Source: Prorocentrum cordatum (taxonomy: Eukaryota > Sar > Dinophyceae > Prorocentrales > Prorocentraceae). From it: a DNA stretch of 64,000 bases. The stretch spans positions 1 to 64,000 of the forward strand of contig CAUYUJ010016496.1 of NCBI GenBank assembly GCA_963575745.1, read 5' to 3'. Each line of letters starts with the position of its first letter. Within the stretch, counting starts at the first letter, position 1. Below the pieces are notes generated by a model that did not search any database, was not told the origin of the DNA, and worked only from the letters and a program-made list of their open reading frames with translations. This document shows, piece by piece, positions 30,416-40,070 of this stretch. A program made the translations under genes and the position numbers.

Positions 30416-33400
30416 GGCTAATCCTCGAAAAGGTAGAGGCTTGATAACGTTCCGACTGAACATGATCAAGGAAGTCTGCGATACCTGTCGGGAATGCAGA
30501 GCATGGGAACGTCCAGGAAACTCAACGCTACCATCAGTAAGCCTCCCTGGCAGCTGGCTCGATGAAGGGGAAATGGACCTCATGTTTTACAAGAAACGGA
30601 CCATATTTCATATTATGGATCGTTGTATTCGCCTGGCAGCAGGCCTAGAAATTTCCGACAGAGAACGTGACGCTATCATCGACGCCTACCACTACTGCTG
30701 GATTGCCTATCACGGACCCTTCAAAGTTTTATACTCAGATGGAGAAGGCGCCCTGAATAATGATGCCGCTAAAAGCATGATGGCCAATAAGGGCACGGAA
30801 CTTCGTATCCGAGCACCTGGCCAACACGCGACTTCAATTGAGTCACGAAACGGCATCCTCAGAGGTGTCCTCCATATGATTGAGGAAGAACTGAACAGAC
30901 ACAACATCCCTGTTGTATTCACTAGAGTCTTGGCGGAAGGCATCTTCGTTACTAATGCGTTCACGTTTTATAACGGAGTATCGCCATATCAGGCACACAC
31001 AGGACGTCAGCCCTCCTTCCTTCCTGATCTCGATACCCTTGACTTTCCCAAGGGACCCGAGACTTCAGGACACGAACGAGAACGTCGTGTAAGGGAAGTC
31101 AGCCTAGAAGCTATAACTCAGGCTACTGCTGTAGCCAAGACAAATCGGGCTCTTAGGGCCAAGACGACTCCTGATGGTGCTCGCCTCTACTCATCAGGTG
31201 ATTTGGTCGACTATCACCGACCTACTGCCACCAAGGACGACCATGGAGGCTGGAATGGCCCATTCCCGGTGATCCGAAATGTGCCTGAAAGAGGACATAT
31301 CGTTGTCAAGGCAGGATCTCGTGAGGTAATTGTGATGTATCCTGATGCTCGTCACACACTATACATCGAATGTCTCCTCACACGGGAACTTGGCATGGAT
31401 AACATGGCCATGGAAACCGTCCTTGCCTATGTGGCACATCTCAGTGCAGGGAAACCCGCCAAAGTTTTCGGGTATATTCCCGACTACAAGGGAAACCTTA
31501 ACCTGTCAGACGACAGCAAGTTTCACCCGCGCGTACACCTAGCACTACAGTATCTCGTACGAAATTACTTCAGAGTGGAACATGTAGTAGCAGTTCGATT
31601 GGCTAAGAGTGTGTCAAGCCTACCTGCAGTAAAGTACGCCACCGGGTCTACGCTGATCCACTATGACAATGACATTAGCCCGGCGTTCCACTACTACGAA
31701 TGTGTGGGGACCGGCCTAAACATCTCTCAGATTACTGGTAGCACTCACTCCAGACTTATTCAATGCTTGACTTCACGTGTCCCTTCCTTAGGATTGCACG
31801 ATGACTTGGCTAAATATCAGCATCCAAGCAACACGTCTGGAGAACACGAGTCGCCTGGAAACAGGCCTTCTCCAGACACACCAGATGCTTCATCGCCTAG
31901 CGAAGGCCGTCTGTCGACAATCTATGAGGAAAATGAGGAACACAATATCGAAGCCATGGTGCTGGAAGAGTGGTACGACGAACTACGTATGGACCTTCAT
32001 CCTACGACGATTACAGATGATTATCTCTATTGCGTCCCAACAACTACGCTGCCCAACCAATGCGTTTTGGTTTCAGCATTTGCGGACGAAGATGATATTA
32101 CATCATCAGATATGCTCGGAGACGAGCCTAAATCATGTGAGTCTTGTCTAGCATCTCTTTGTTCGAACACAAACGACGAGAGCTATTCCCTAGACAGTGA
32201 TGAATATGGTCCTTACGTTGCACTATGCTTTACATCAGAAATGTCAAAAATAGTGTTTGATCAGACCCAACTTGCACAGCTCGATACCGATATGGTCGCA
32301 ACGATGAGAGTATATGTATCCAATGCCGCTAAACGTGCTGTGGTTGTCAAAGAAGACGACCTACTGACCAAAGCCGACATAGCAGCACATCCAAAGGAGG
32401 TTAGTGAAGCCTTATATACTGAGCTCAAGATCTGGATTGATAACCGATGCTTTGAGATGTACGACTTATCTAAAGCTTCCAACATCATGACATCTAGATA
32501 TGTATACAAGTGGAAGTTCGTAAAGATGGGCACCGAGAGCGTTAAAACCATTCGTCTCACATTGGTCCTTCGTGGATTTATGGATACTGAGGCCTTTGAT
32601 GTGGAAACATTCTCGGGAACCGCCCGAAGGCAGTCTCAACGACTCTCGGCAAGTGAAGCGGCATGTCATCCAGAGTGGATCTTAGCATCCATGGATATCG
32701 ATAAGGCGTTCCTTAAAGGTTTGACCTACGAGGAACTTGCCCATGCCACTGGCGAGGAAACTCGCATGGTCTGCTTTACTCTTCCACCAGGAAGCGCTCA
32801 GGTACTTCGTACCCTACCCGGCTTCTCATCCTACGACGAAAGTCGACGCTGTCTTAGGTGCCTCAAACCAGGAACGGGTACTAAGGACGCCCCAAGAGCG
32901 TTCTCTCTCAAACTTCGTACGACCACACGAGCTATAGGACTTACACCGACTAGTTACGATCCTGAATTTGAATTCAGCCAAGATCTTCTGTCTGCAAAAC
33001 ATGTCGATGACATTAATATGACAGGTCTAGAGAAAAATATCGACGACTATGTACAACGTGTCGAAAAGGTTTTTGGCAAATGCAAGCTCAACAAGCACAC
33101 ATATACGAACTGCGCCGTCCGCTACACTAAGAATGATCAGGGAGATGTGATCATGGACCAGGACGAGTATATCAAACAACTACGTCCTATCACACATCCA
33201 GAACTTACAGGAGCGGCGGCCGACGCCAAAGCCACGAAACTTATTACCGACATGTTCGTCAGCCTGCGAGGAGCCCTCGCCTATGCCCTTCTTATTCAAA
33301 TCTGGCTTATGGTATATGTGGTCTCTCTTCAGAAAATTCAAGAGCCCACCAATTTACAAGTCAGACGTTTGAATGCTGTGACGCGAAAGCTGATCAGCAG

Positions 33401-34076
33401 TCCGAAACGTATCACCTTCCCTCGGATGAAGCCGACGAATGAAGTTGACATCCATAGCGATTCGGGGTATCGGAAGCTTACCGGGGAGGAGGATGACGAG
33501 ACCAAGGGCTACGGCATACGCGGGGCCAACGTACTACGGCGAGGAAACTCGCCCCAAGGCAAGTCCGTCGTTCACCTCTGTGACGGACTATGCAAATCAC
33601 ACCGATTACAGGTGAGGTCCAGTTATGCTGCGGAGGCACTTGCAGCCGCACATAACCTTGATGAGTGTTACCCTACGCTCATTACTCTCCATGAGCTTAA
33701 GGCAGGGGCCTTGACTCCACGACAACTACGAGATATGCGTGAAGTTGGAGGCCTTGCTATCAAAGTCTCTCTGACCATAGACGCTGAGTCCGTCTACAAA
33801 TCTTTATCAAGCAGGGATCTCAAAATACCCACAGAACGGACTCTGCTTGGACATATCAGTTGGATACGTGAGCTTATGGATATAGGTATAGTACATAACG
33901 TGCAATGGTGTGATACTAGGGATATGACCGCAGATGGGCATACAAAGGGAAGCATCGATCGGGAACTGCTTCGGGAAGTGATGTCAGGCACTCAGTCATT
34001 TAAGTATGACGTGAAGCAATTTGTTCCCTTTCGGGGTCCCGGGGACAGAGACAAACCTAAGTCTAATCAATTTTAG
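30396..34076 (+). CDS. pol: Pol C-terminal part: integrase, reverse transcriptase, RNase H
   Basis: 1,226 codons from ATG 30396, shifted one base from the preceding ORF and overlapping it by 20 nt. The HHCC finger straddles the overlap (CDTCRECRAW at about 30478-30507), so a frameshift, mutational or programmed, is needed for a whole integrase. Catalytic acids are in EMDLMF, LYSDGEG and SIESRNG, a D-D-E set with 33 residues between the last two. A GGWNGPF motif marks the integrase C-terminus. RT has MDIDKAFLKG (motif A, about 32691) and HVDD (motif C, about 33000). RNase H has HSDSGYR, AAEALAA, TIDAESV and D-G-H-T-K. It makes and integrates the cDNA. All key acids are present. Confidence 0.9.
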   Translation: MRRSQNEANPRKGRGLITFRLNMIKEVCDTCRECRAWERPGNSTLPSVSLPGSWLDEGEMDLMFYKKRTIFHIMDRCIRLAAGLEISDRERDAIIDAYHYCWIAYHGPFKVLYSDGEGALNNDAAKSMMANKGTELRIRAPGQHATSIESRNGILRGVLHMIEEELNRHNIPVVFTRVLAEGIFVTNAFTFYNGVSPYQAHTGRQPSFLPDLDTLDFPKGPETSGHERERRVREVSLEAITQATAVAKTNRALRAKTTPDGARLYSSGDLVDYHRPTATKDDHGGWNGPFPVIRNVPERGHIVVKAGSREVIVMYPDARHTLYIECLLTRELGMDNMAMETVLAYVAHLSAGKPAKVFGYIPDYKGNLNLSDDSKFHPRVHLALQYLVRNYFRVEHVVAVRLAKSVSSLPAVKYATGSTLIHYDNDISPAFHYYECVGTGLNISQITGSTHSRLIQCLTSRVPSLGLHDDLAKYQHPSNTSGEHESPGNRPSPDTPDASSPSEGRLSTIYEENEEHNIEAMVLEEWYDELRMDLHPTTITDDYLYCVPTTTLPNQCVLVSAFADEDDITSSDMLGDEPKSCESCLASLCSNTNDESYSLDSDEYGPYVALCFTSEMSKIVFDQTQLAQLDTDMVATMRVYVSNAAKRAVVVKEDDLLTKADIAAHPKEVSEALYTELKIWIDNRCFEMYDLSKASNIMTSRYVYKWKFVKMGTESVKTIRLTLVLRGFMDTEAFDVETFSGTARRQSQRLSASEAACHPEWILASMDIDKAFLKGLTYEELAHATGEETRMVCFTLPPGSAQVLRTLPGFSSYDESRRCLRCLKPGTGTKDAPRAFSLKLRTTTRAIGLTPTSYDPEFEFSQDLLSAKHVDDINMTGLEKNIDDYVQRVEKVFGKCKLNKHTYTNCAVRYTKNDQGDVIMDQDEYIKQLRPITHPELTGAAADAKATKLITDMFVSLRGALAYALLIQIWLMVYVVSLQKIQEPTNLQVRRLNAVTRKLISSPKRITFPRMKPTNEVDIHSDSGYRKLTGEEDDETKGYGIRGANVLRRGNSPQGKSVVHLCDGLCKSHRLQVRSSYAAEALAAAHNLDECYPTLITLHELKAGALTPRQLRDMREVGGLAIKVSLTIDAESVYKSLSSRDLKIPTERTLLGHISWIRELMDIGIVHNVQWCDTRDMTADGHTKGSIDRELLREVMSGTQSFKYDVKQFVPFRGPGDRDKPKSNQF

Positions 34077-34446
34077 TCTGTCCTTGTTGCCCTCGTGGTC
34101 CAGTTTGCCAGCACGGGCGCCTACTATAAAGGCGCCCCTCTAGTTGCTCGGAAACGAGCCTCATATTTCACGCCTGGCAACGAGCCGGCTTCATACAACT
34201 CAGGCTCTTTGCCTTAATACACATTTGCTTGGTGAGGTATGGCCTAATTTTGGCCTACCTCTAACTAGGCCGATAGCCCTTCATTATTTGAAGGGGCTGT
34301 TCTGTATTTGCGCGAAATACTTCGCGAGGAAACTCGCCTTACAGTCTGGAGTTTGGCCAGTCTGTACGCACTGTTTTCATTTTTTTGCAAACAGTCGTGC
34401 GCGCGAATTTTGCGTGCGACTATGCTCTCCGTCTCCTCCCCTCCCG
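34077..34446 (+). other. 3' untranslated region of element 1, hairpin-rich
   Basis: Holds GGGCGCC-TACTATAAA-GGCGCCC (34115-34137), GCTCG-GAAA-CGAGC (34146-34159), GCGAG-GAAA-CTCGC (34324-34337) and an imperfect stem at about 34231-34261 (GAGGTA-GGCC / GGCC-ACCTC). The LTR is preceded by a pyrimidine-rich tract (CTCCTCCCCTCCCG) rather than the purine-rich tract expected for plus-strand priming. Confidence 0.6.
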
Positions 34447-34698
34447 ACTTTGAGTGTAGCTCATTGGGAGATGTTATAGTATCGGGAGCATAGCTCGCGC
34501 GCCGCTGCCTTGGGCTCAAGGCACGCGCGCCCTATTTGCCCGGACGCTGCTTGTGTTCGCTATGTGCTGGAAAGATCATTACATCGATCTTATCCTATCT
34601 TACCCATCCACCCCTCATACTGTACCCTCACAGCAGAGCGATGGATGCTATTTGCCAGGCTATATGCCCTATTTGAGTTACCAGGCTCACGTTCGACT
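34447..34698 (+). repeat. 3' LTR of copia element 1
   Basis: 252 bp, nearly identical to the 5' LTR. It ends TTCGACT and is followed at once by the CAGGG target duplication. Confidence 0.9.
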
Positions 34699-34790
34699 CA
34701 GGGTGCTGCAACCCTCAGCCTCAGCCTCGCAGCTCGATGGCCCCACAATGGGGCGGCGGATTTCTCATTACATCTCGTGTCCCATCCTCC
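34699..34790. repeat. Right half of the interrupted dispersed repeat
   Basis: Begins with the duplicated CAGGG and continues with GGCCCCACAA-GGGG and GGCGGATTT words that match about 17150-17215. Confidence 0.6.
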
Positions 34791-35344
34791 GTGAGCTCCT
34801 CCGCCTTTCTTTCAATTCCCTCACGATGTTCTGCCTGACGGCCGACAGCGAATCTGAATGTGCGAGCTGCCTTTTTACGCGTGCTGCGGCCATGCGTTTG
34901 TTTGTGTTCGCTTTCCACACATATAACAAGGGTAAATCTGTGGTGGCCCATGGGGACTAGCTGAGACGCCAACACAGCAGCGAACCGCAGACGCAGAAAC
35001 CGTGCACACCACTGACATTTAAGCGTCAGGTGCTGTGGACAGGCTCGCCTCAAGTACTGTCGATCATCCTGGCGATCCACCTCCTCCTTCAATGTACGCA
35101 GCTCCCCACGTGTGATTCCGCATGGCACAATGGGCCAGTTTGGGGGGTCCAAGTCCGCTGTGATGCCCGTCTACGGATACAGGGAAAAAACAGCGCAATG
35201 GGAATGGATGGGTGGGAGGGGTAGTATGTCAGATATGGCGCAAGCGCGCCTAGCTTGTCTCACCCCTCCTCCCTACTTCCCTGGTCGTTCGCCTTGCCCT
35301 CCCTCCGCATCTCACTCCATCCCCTGTCTCTCGTCTGGTCGGTA

Positions 35345-35383
<39 letters not shown>

Positions 35384-35562
35384 CTTCCTCTTCCCCCCCC
35401 CACCATCCCTCCACCCTCAACCATTCGTCCCCTCCATCGGCCCCCTCCGTCCGTCCATTCCTTTTGGTTCTCCATCGTCCCTCCCTCCCCCGTTTTCCTC
35501 CATCTCCCCCCGCGTTCCTCCCTCCACGATCCGCCCGACCTGTCCCGCTCCGCCGGGCCAGG
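34791..35562. other. No supported gene; (TA)n and a long pyrimidine tract
   Basis: A (TA)n array of about 35 bp lies at 35347-35381, followed by a C/T-rich stretch to about 35550. Open frames are low-complexity. Confidence 0.6.
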
Positions 35563-36171
35563 ATGCAGTCCACCAATGTGCGGCAGTCGATCGCGGAGAG
35601 GCGGGCGGTGAAGAAAGAGAACATCGCCCGGGCCATGCAGAAGATGCTGTGACCGCGAGGGGGAGAGGACGTGGAGGAAAGAGGAGGAGCGGGAGGAAGG
35701 GAGATAGAAGGAATGAGCAGGAGTAGGAGTAGGAGTAGGAGTTCTAGGAGTAGGAGCCACCAGAGTAGGAGGACCGGGCGGAAGGCGGAGAGGAGGAAGG
35801 AGAGGGGCATGCCCGGGGGGAGAGCTCCGCGGGCGAGGGCAGACGAAGATGGTGCCGCAGCCGAGGCCCATCTGCAGGAGGCGAGAAAAGCGTTGGCGAA
35901 AGTCAACCGGGGCAAGTTCTTGGATTGGAGCACTGGGTGTTTCGTGGTCTACCCAACGAGCGGAATCGTGGAGCAGCTTGGAGTTGGCAAGGTCGTCCGC
36001 ACTGTCGCGGCTACTCGAACAGTGGAGATCCTCCAAGGACGGGGTGAAAAAGAACCTCCGCATCTGGACGACGCGGCAGCCCGTGCACGAGCCCGCAGAC
36101 GGGGGGGGGGAGCTCGGGCAAGGCAGCAAGGCGCCAGCGACCGAGCAACCAAGTCGGTGGTCCAAGAATGA
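35563..36171 (+). other. Weak coding candidate with an SR-rich stretch
   Basis: A 29-residue frame from ATG 35563 (MQSTNVRQSIAERRAVKKEN...) directly follows a long pyrimidine tract and an AG, the layout of a dinoflagellate trans-splice acceptor. After its stop (35650) another frame reads MSRSRSRSRSSRSRS from 35713 and then KFLDWSTGCFVVYPTSGIVE (about 35912-35971) before a stop at 36169. I recognise no domain. It could be exons of a small gene or chance. Confidence 0.2.
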
Positions 36172-37357
36172 AGATACTACTTTGACTGTCCGTATGATGT
36201 TCGCTCTTGCACCTGTGGAGCTGCCTCATGCTCTGTTCTTCCCCTCACTCGGAGGGTCGAATCTAGCTCGCAGTGTATTGGTTGCGGTCTCGGCTGTTGT
36301 GCGAAAGCAGCCCGCAGTCTAATCCCCCTAGCCAATTTACATTGGTACATTGGCGACGTATCCAACCCTTGCGCAAATCAGTATAAATCAGTTCGGATGA
36401 GTTTCCAGGGTGATAACACGGCAAGGACTCCCTCGTGTTGAGGAAGTTACGTGGGAGGTTTCTGCGTAGAAGGCTCACGGGACACCGATAGAAGGGCAAG
36501 GGCATGATGGAGGTTGTTGAATTTCTTCCTGCTTCCGCTCTGATCTGCATAGCACCGCAGTGAGCTGGACCACTCAGGAGTCCACGAACGTGGCGACAGT
36601 TTCACAGGTCGCAGGCCACAGGGACGGCGAGATCCCGCTCGCCGCCCTCTTCCTTGCACAGTAGTGAACGTTACTCGACCCTTTCCTCCTTCCCTCGTTC
36701 AAATCCTCCTACGTCTCCCTCCTCCGCTATAGGTGCGGCTGGCCGACTTTGCGCCACCGGTTTCTCGTTCAGCGGTTCTTGGGTCTGGCACACGAGCGTT
36801 GTCGCCGCGGAGTCGAGGTCGGTTTTCTTGCGCAACTTCCTGCAATGGAACTAGAGGCGCTTAGCTTCATCATAACGGGAAGGCGCGTGCCCGTGCTCGT
36901 GCACGTACCCAAGCGCGCCATCGCAACATCCGACCGACGCGCCTGGAATCTTGCGCTGGCGGCTGATCAGCTGGCTCCGTTGCCGCGGCTGGCCTTTTGC
37001 GCGACGCCATGGGCCGCCCTGGAGTGACGCACGTCGGCGTAAAATGCACTCGTTGGTATCTGCGACCCCGATGGAACTCAGCGCTTGAGCAAAGTCGGCA
37101 ACGAGACACGCATGATGCAGTTTGGTTCCGAGCATATCGGAGGGTCCGACGGACAACCTCTTCCTCGGAATCGTCGTCGGAGTCGTCGTCGCCATCAAGT
37201 CGTCGGGGCCGCGTCGTCGCAGGAGTCTTCGCCGGCGTCATCGTCGAGATCTCCCTTCCCCGTGCAGGAGCTGCGTAGCCATGTCTGCGTGCCACGCGCG
37301 CTCGGCCACCACGCGTCGCATCTGCCATTGAGGCCGAGATACCGCTCGGCAACGGGG
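36172..37357. other. No supported gene
   Basis: Mixed-composition DNA with short frames on both strands. No recognisable domain or repeat. Confidence 0.45.
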
Positions 37358-37432
37358 GGAGGGGGGAGGAGGAGGAGGAGGAGGAGGAGGAGGAGGAGGA
37401 GGAGGAGGAGGAGGAGGAGGAGGAGGAGGAGG
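37358..37432. repeat. (GAG)n microsatellite
   Basis: Nearly pure GAG/GGA triplet array of about 24 units. Confidence 0.95.
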
Positions 37433-37997
37433 ACTGCGCCGTCAAGCTAGCGTGCCGCATGATCGGGGCAGGAGGATCTGCGAGGAAATATGCGAGGGGG
37501 GGCGCAAGAAACGCCCGAAAGCCACGACGCCTGTAGGGTAAACGTTCCCCAGGTGTGCACACTGAAGTGCCAAGGCCATGACATTGCGAAACCAGCGCTC
37601 TTCTTTGAAGAGCAGGCCACCTGGAGCCGAACCTCCCTTCCTGAAGGGCGCCCTCGAGGGCGCGAAGTTCTTCGCGCTTAGCGGTTCGGCTCCGATTCCT
37701 CCTCATCCTCTCTTCTCCCCTGGGAGGCGGCGCGAGAGCGCGAAGTTATTCGCACTTCGCGCTTCGCGCAGCGCGAATCGCGAAGTTGGGAGGCCGTGCT
37801 CCGCCACCTCCTCCTCGCCCTCACCCTGCTCACCCTGTGCCACCTCCTCCTCACCCGCCTCGATCCCCAGCCTTCCTCCTTGCCTCTTGCGCCCTCCTCT
37901 ACCACCTCCTCCTCCCTTACACATCCCTCGACATCGCCCCCCTCCTCGACACCCATTCTCCTCCTGCCAGTCCCCCCCCCCCCTCTTCCTCCTCCCT
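37433..37997. other. No supported gene; GCGAAGTT palindromes
   Basis: A cluster of CGCGAAGTT-TTCGCGCTT words (about 37656-37790) folds back on itself. Nothing coding is visible. Confidence 0.4.
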
Positions 37998-38068
37998 CCT
38001 CCTCCTCCTCCTCCTCCTCCTCCTCCTCCTCCTCCTCCTCCTCCTCCTCCTCCTCCTCCTCCTCCTCC
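37998..38068. repeat. (CTC)n microsatellite
   Basis: Pure triplet array of about 23 units. The minus-strand Glu/Gly/Arg frames over it are artefacts. Confidence 0.95.
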
Positions 38069-38693
38069 CCCTCCGCCCGCTCTTCTTCCTCGGACTCCCC
38101 TCTTCTTCCTGCTCCTCCTCTGGCAGGCACTTCTTCGGGCGGCCCTTCGCCGGCCGCCGGGCTCCTGCCGCTTCGGCGCTCCGGCCTCGGATTCTCCTGC
38201 ACCCTTGCGCCTTGCCTCGTTCTGACGGCGTCCTCCATGCAGTGCATCCGGTGGGCTCGGCGGCACCTCCCTGGGCGCCTTCTTCACGCCCACATGGCGT
38301 GGTCCTGGTCACCGCCTCCTCGCATCCTGGCCAGACGCACCGGCAGCGGCCAAGCGCGCTTGCCTGCGCCGCCGCTTCGGGCGACAAGAATGCCCAGCAC
38401 ATCAAGTGCAAGCGCCGTGTACACGCCGTCGCCGCCTCCTGGGCCAGCTTGACCCTGCCTTCGTCTTACCTCGTGTCCGCCATCCTCACGGCGTCCCTGC
38501 GCTGCATCCTCCTAATAAGCTGCTCCCAATTCCACCATCTCCAGCCTTCCCGCACCTCGTGCATGATTGCTGCTCGTACGTCTACTCCCTGGAGTTCCTC
38601 CTCGAGGTCGACGTAGCCTCCGAACCCCGGGCGGTTCCACCTCCAAGGCGCCTCTTCCACCCAACCCATGCAGTGCATCCACCCCCAGGCAAC
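38069..38693. other. No supported gene
   Basis: GC-rich DNA. It could be a further decayed part of the minus-strand RT relic to its right, but I cannot show this. Confidence 0.4.
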
Positions 38694-38747
38694 TCCTCCT
38701 CCTCCTCCTCCTCCTCCTCCTCCTCCTCCTCCTCCCCCTCCTCCCCG
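38694..38747. repeat. (CTC)n microsatellite
   Basis: About 17 triplets. Confidence 0.9.
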
Positions 38748-38825
38748 CACAAGGTTCCTCTCGCCCTCGTCCACTGGCGGTGGTGTGTCATGTTGCGACT
38801 CCTCAGCAGCCGCCTCCACCGCCAG

Positions 38826-39330
38826 CGTGCCCCCTTCCAGAATGGCGGGGACCGGGACCGCCCCCATCCTGCAGCCGCTTGCGGCCCGTCGGACTGCCGC
38901 CGAGATCTTGTTGGCAACCGCCTGGGGCATCTCCCTTGCCATCCGCCTGTAGGTGTATTTTGCCAGCCCGAACGTCCGACAATATTTCTGCCTCCTCCGT
39001 CTACCCACGTAGGCCCTGCGTCTGTGGAGATGGAGCGCCTGCATTGCTGCGTCCACCCGCTGCGTCTCCTTCTCCTGCAGCGGGCATGGCCGTGCTCCCA
39101 CTGTCGCCACGCCGAGCGCCGCCATTACGCCCGCGCTCGGTTGCCTGCCGCACCAGGCGGGGCTTCCTTAGGTTCTCCTGGTGGGCGACCAGACTGCTCC
39201 ATTCGTGCCACCATGCCACCCTCTGAGCGCACTCCCGAGCCGTCGCGGTAGTCCACGTGCGGTCGTCCATGCAAATGGTCGACCTCGGCCTTCTCCTCTC
39301 GGGCGCCTCGGCCTCCTGGACCTCCTCGTC
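38826..39330 (-). pseudogene. Second reverse transcriptase relic of the non-LTR type
   Basis: On the minus strand, CMDDRTWTTATARECAQRV (around 39272 down to 39216) followed by WSSLVAHQENL matches the pattern of the 655-1142 relic (YVDDRTW then a W-S...EN segment). One frame over, ALGVATVG, EKETQRVDAAMQALHLHRRR and LAKYTYRRMAREMP look like the following thumb region and end near AILEGG (about 38828). The change of frame near 39125 and the lack of a start make it a pseudogene. Motif C reads CMDD. Confidence 0.5.
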
Positions 39331-39808
39331 CTCGTCGTCGGCTCGTGGTGTCTATTCCTCCCCACCTCAGCGGTCTTCCCGCCATCCTCCTCGTCCTCCT
39401 CGTTCTCTTCCTCGTCCACTCCTGGTGCCTCTTCCTCGTCAGCCTTCGCCTCTTCCTCCTCGCTCTTCGCCTCGTCCTCCTCTGGCCTCCCCTACTCAAA
39501 CGGTAGCCCACCTGCCCCTTCTCACCTTTGCCTGTTGTAATGGTCTCCCCTTGTCGCTGCCTTGTTGGCTCTCGGGCAAAGGAGCTGGCCAAGCTTCCGT
39601 GCCCGCCTTAGACGCGCCTTCAGGTATTTTCCCGCTGACCAGCTACCATTCCGCTTGCACGAGGATATAGGAAAGTACGCCATTAACTTTCTACGTCCTC
39701 ATTTCAAGTTGTGGCGGAGAAGGTTCGCCCCTGCTCCCACCACGGCCGCCATGTTTTGCCGCGCTTCGACCGCAATTTCTGCCACCCTCCGCCGCCTTCG
39801 ATTTCGGC
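39331..39808. other. No supported gene
   Basis: CTC/TCC-rich sequence with Ser/Pro-rich frames; nothing recognisable. Confidence 0.45.
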
Positions 39809-40070
39809 CAACCGCCTTCAGCATCTACGCCTTCGTGCATTTCCTCCCCTTTTCTCTGGCATGCTCTGGTAGGAGACGTTACTTTAGGGTCTGTCGGGGC
39901 TGTACCAGCCCATCCGCCAGGACCCGCGACCGGGAACGTGCACGCCGCCTTCAACACCTCCGCCTTCGTGCACCCTTCCCCGCTCGCTGCGGCAGGGGAC
40001 GTGGCTCGAGGGCCCGTCGGGGCATCCGCCCATCCGCCAGGACCAGCGACGGGTAACGCGCACGAGCCGC
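39809..40070. repeat. Two tandem copies of a ~130-bp unit
   Basis: GCCTTCA-CA-CT-CGCCTTCGTGCA begins at about 39809 and 39949. Both copies continue with GGGGCTGTAC/GGGGCATCCG, CCCATCCGCCAGGACC-GCGAC and GGGTAACG/GGGAACG. Confidence 0.65.

Larger units (their letters stand above)
18746..34698 (+). mobile_element. Ty1/copia retrotransposon, element 1, complete but coding-defective
   Basis: The 15,953-bp element has a 5' LTR (18746-18995), a tRNA primer site, a Gag-type first polyprotein, protease, an extra pol region, integrase, RT, RNase H and a 3' LTR (34447-34698). It is flanked by a perfect 5-bp duplication, CAGGG (18741-18745 and 34699-34703). Integrase lies before RT, and the RT motif C is HVDD, so it is copia order and type. 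Most copia elements are about 5 kb; this one is three times longer because of a very long linker and extra domains in the first polyprotein and methyltransferase-like modules in the second. Stops at 19801, 19909 and 22271 and two frame changes mark it as defective, although the LTRs differ by only a few substitutions and a 2-bp indel, so insertion is fairly recent. Confidence 0.95.

Noticed and set aside
21664-31866. G-N-x-P peptides as polyprotein protease sites
   Set aside because: The DNA stems covary, some copies are read in other frames and two lie in untranslated sequence, so a peptide explanation is insufficient.
36851-37706. Minus-strand open frames as a host gene
   Set aside because: No domain, no conserved composition, and the frame runs through a GAG microsatellite.
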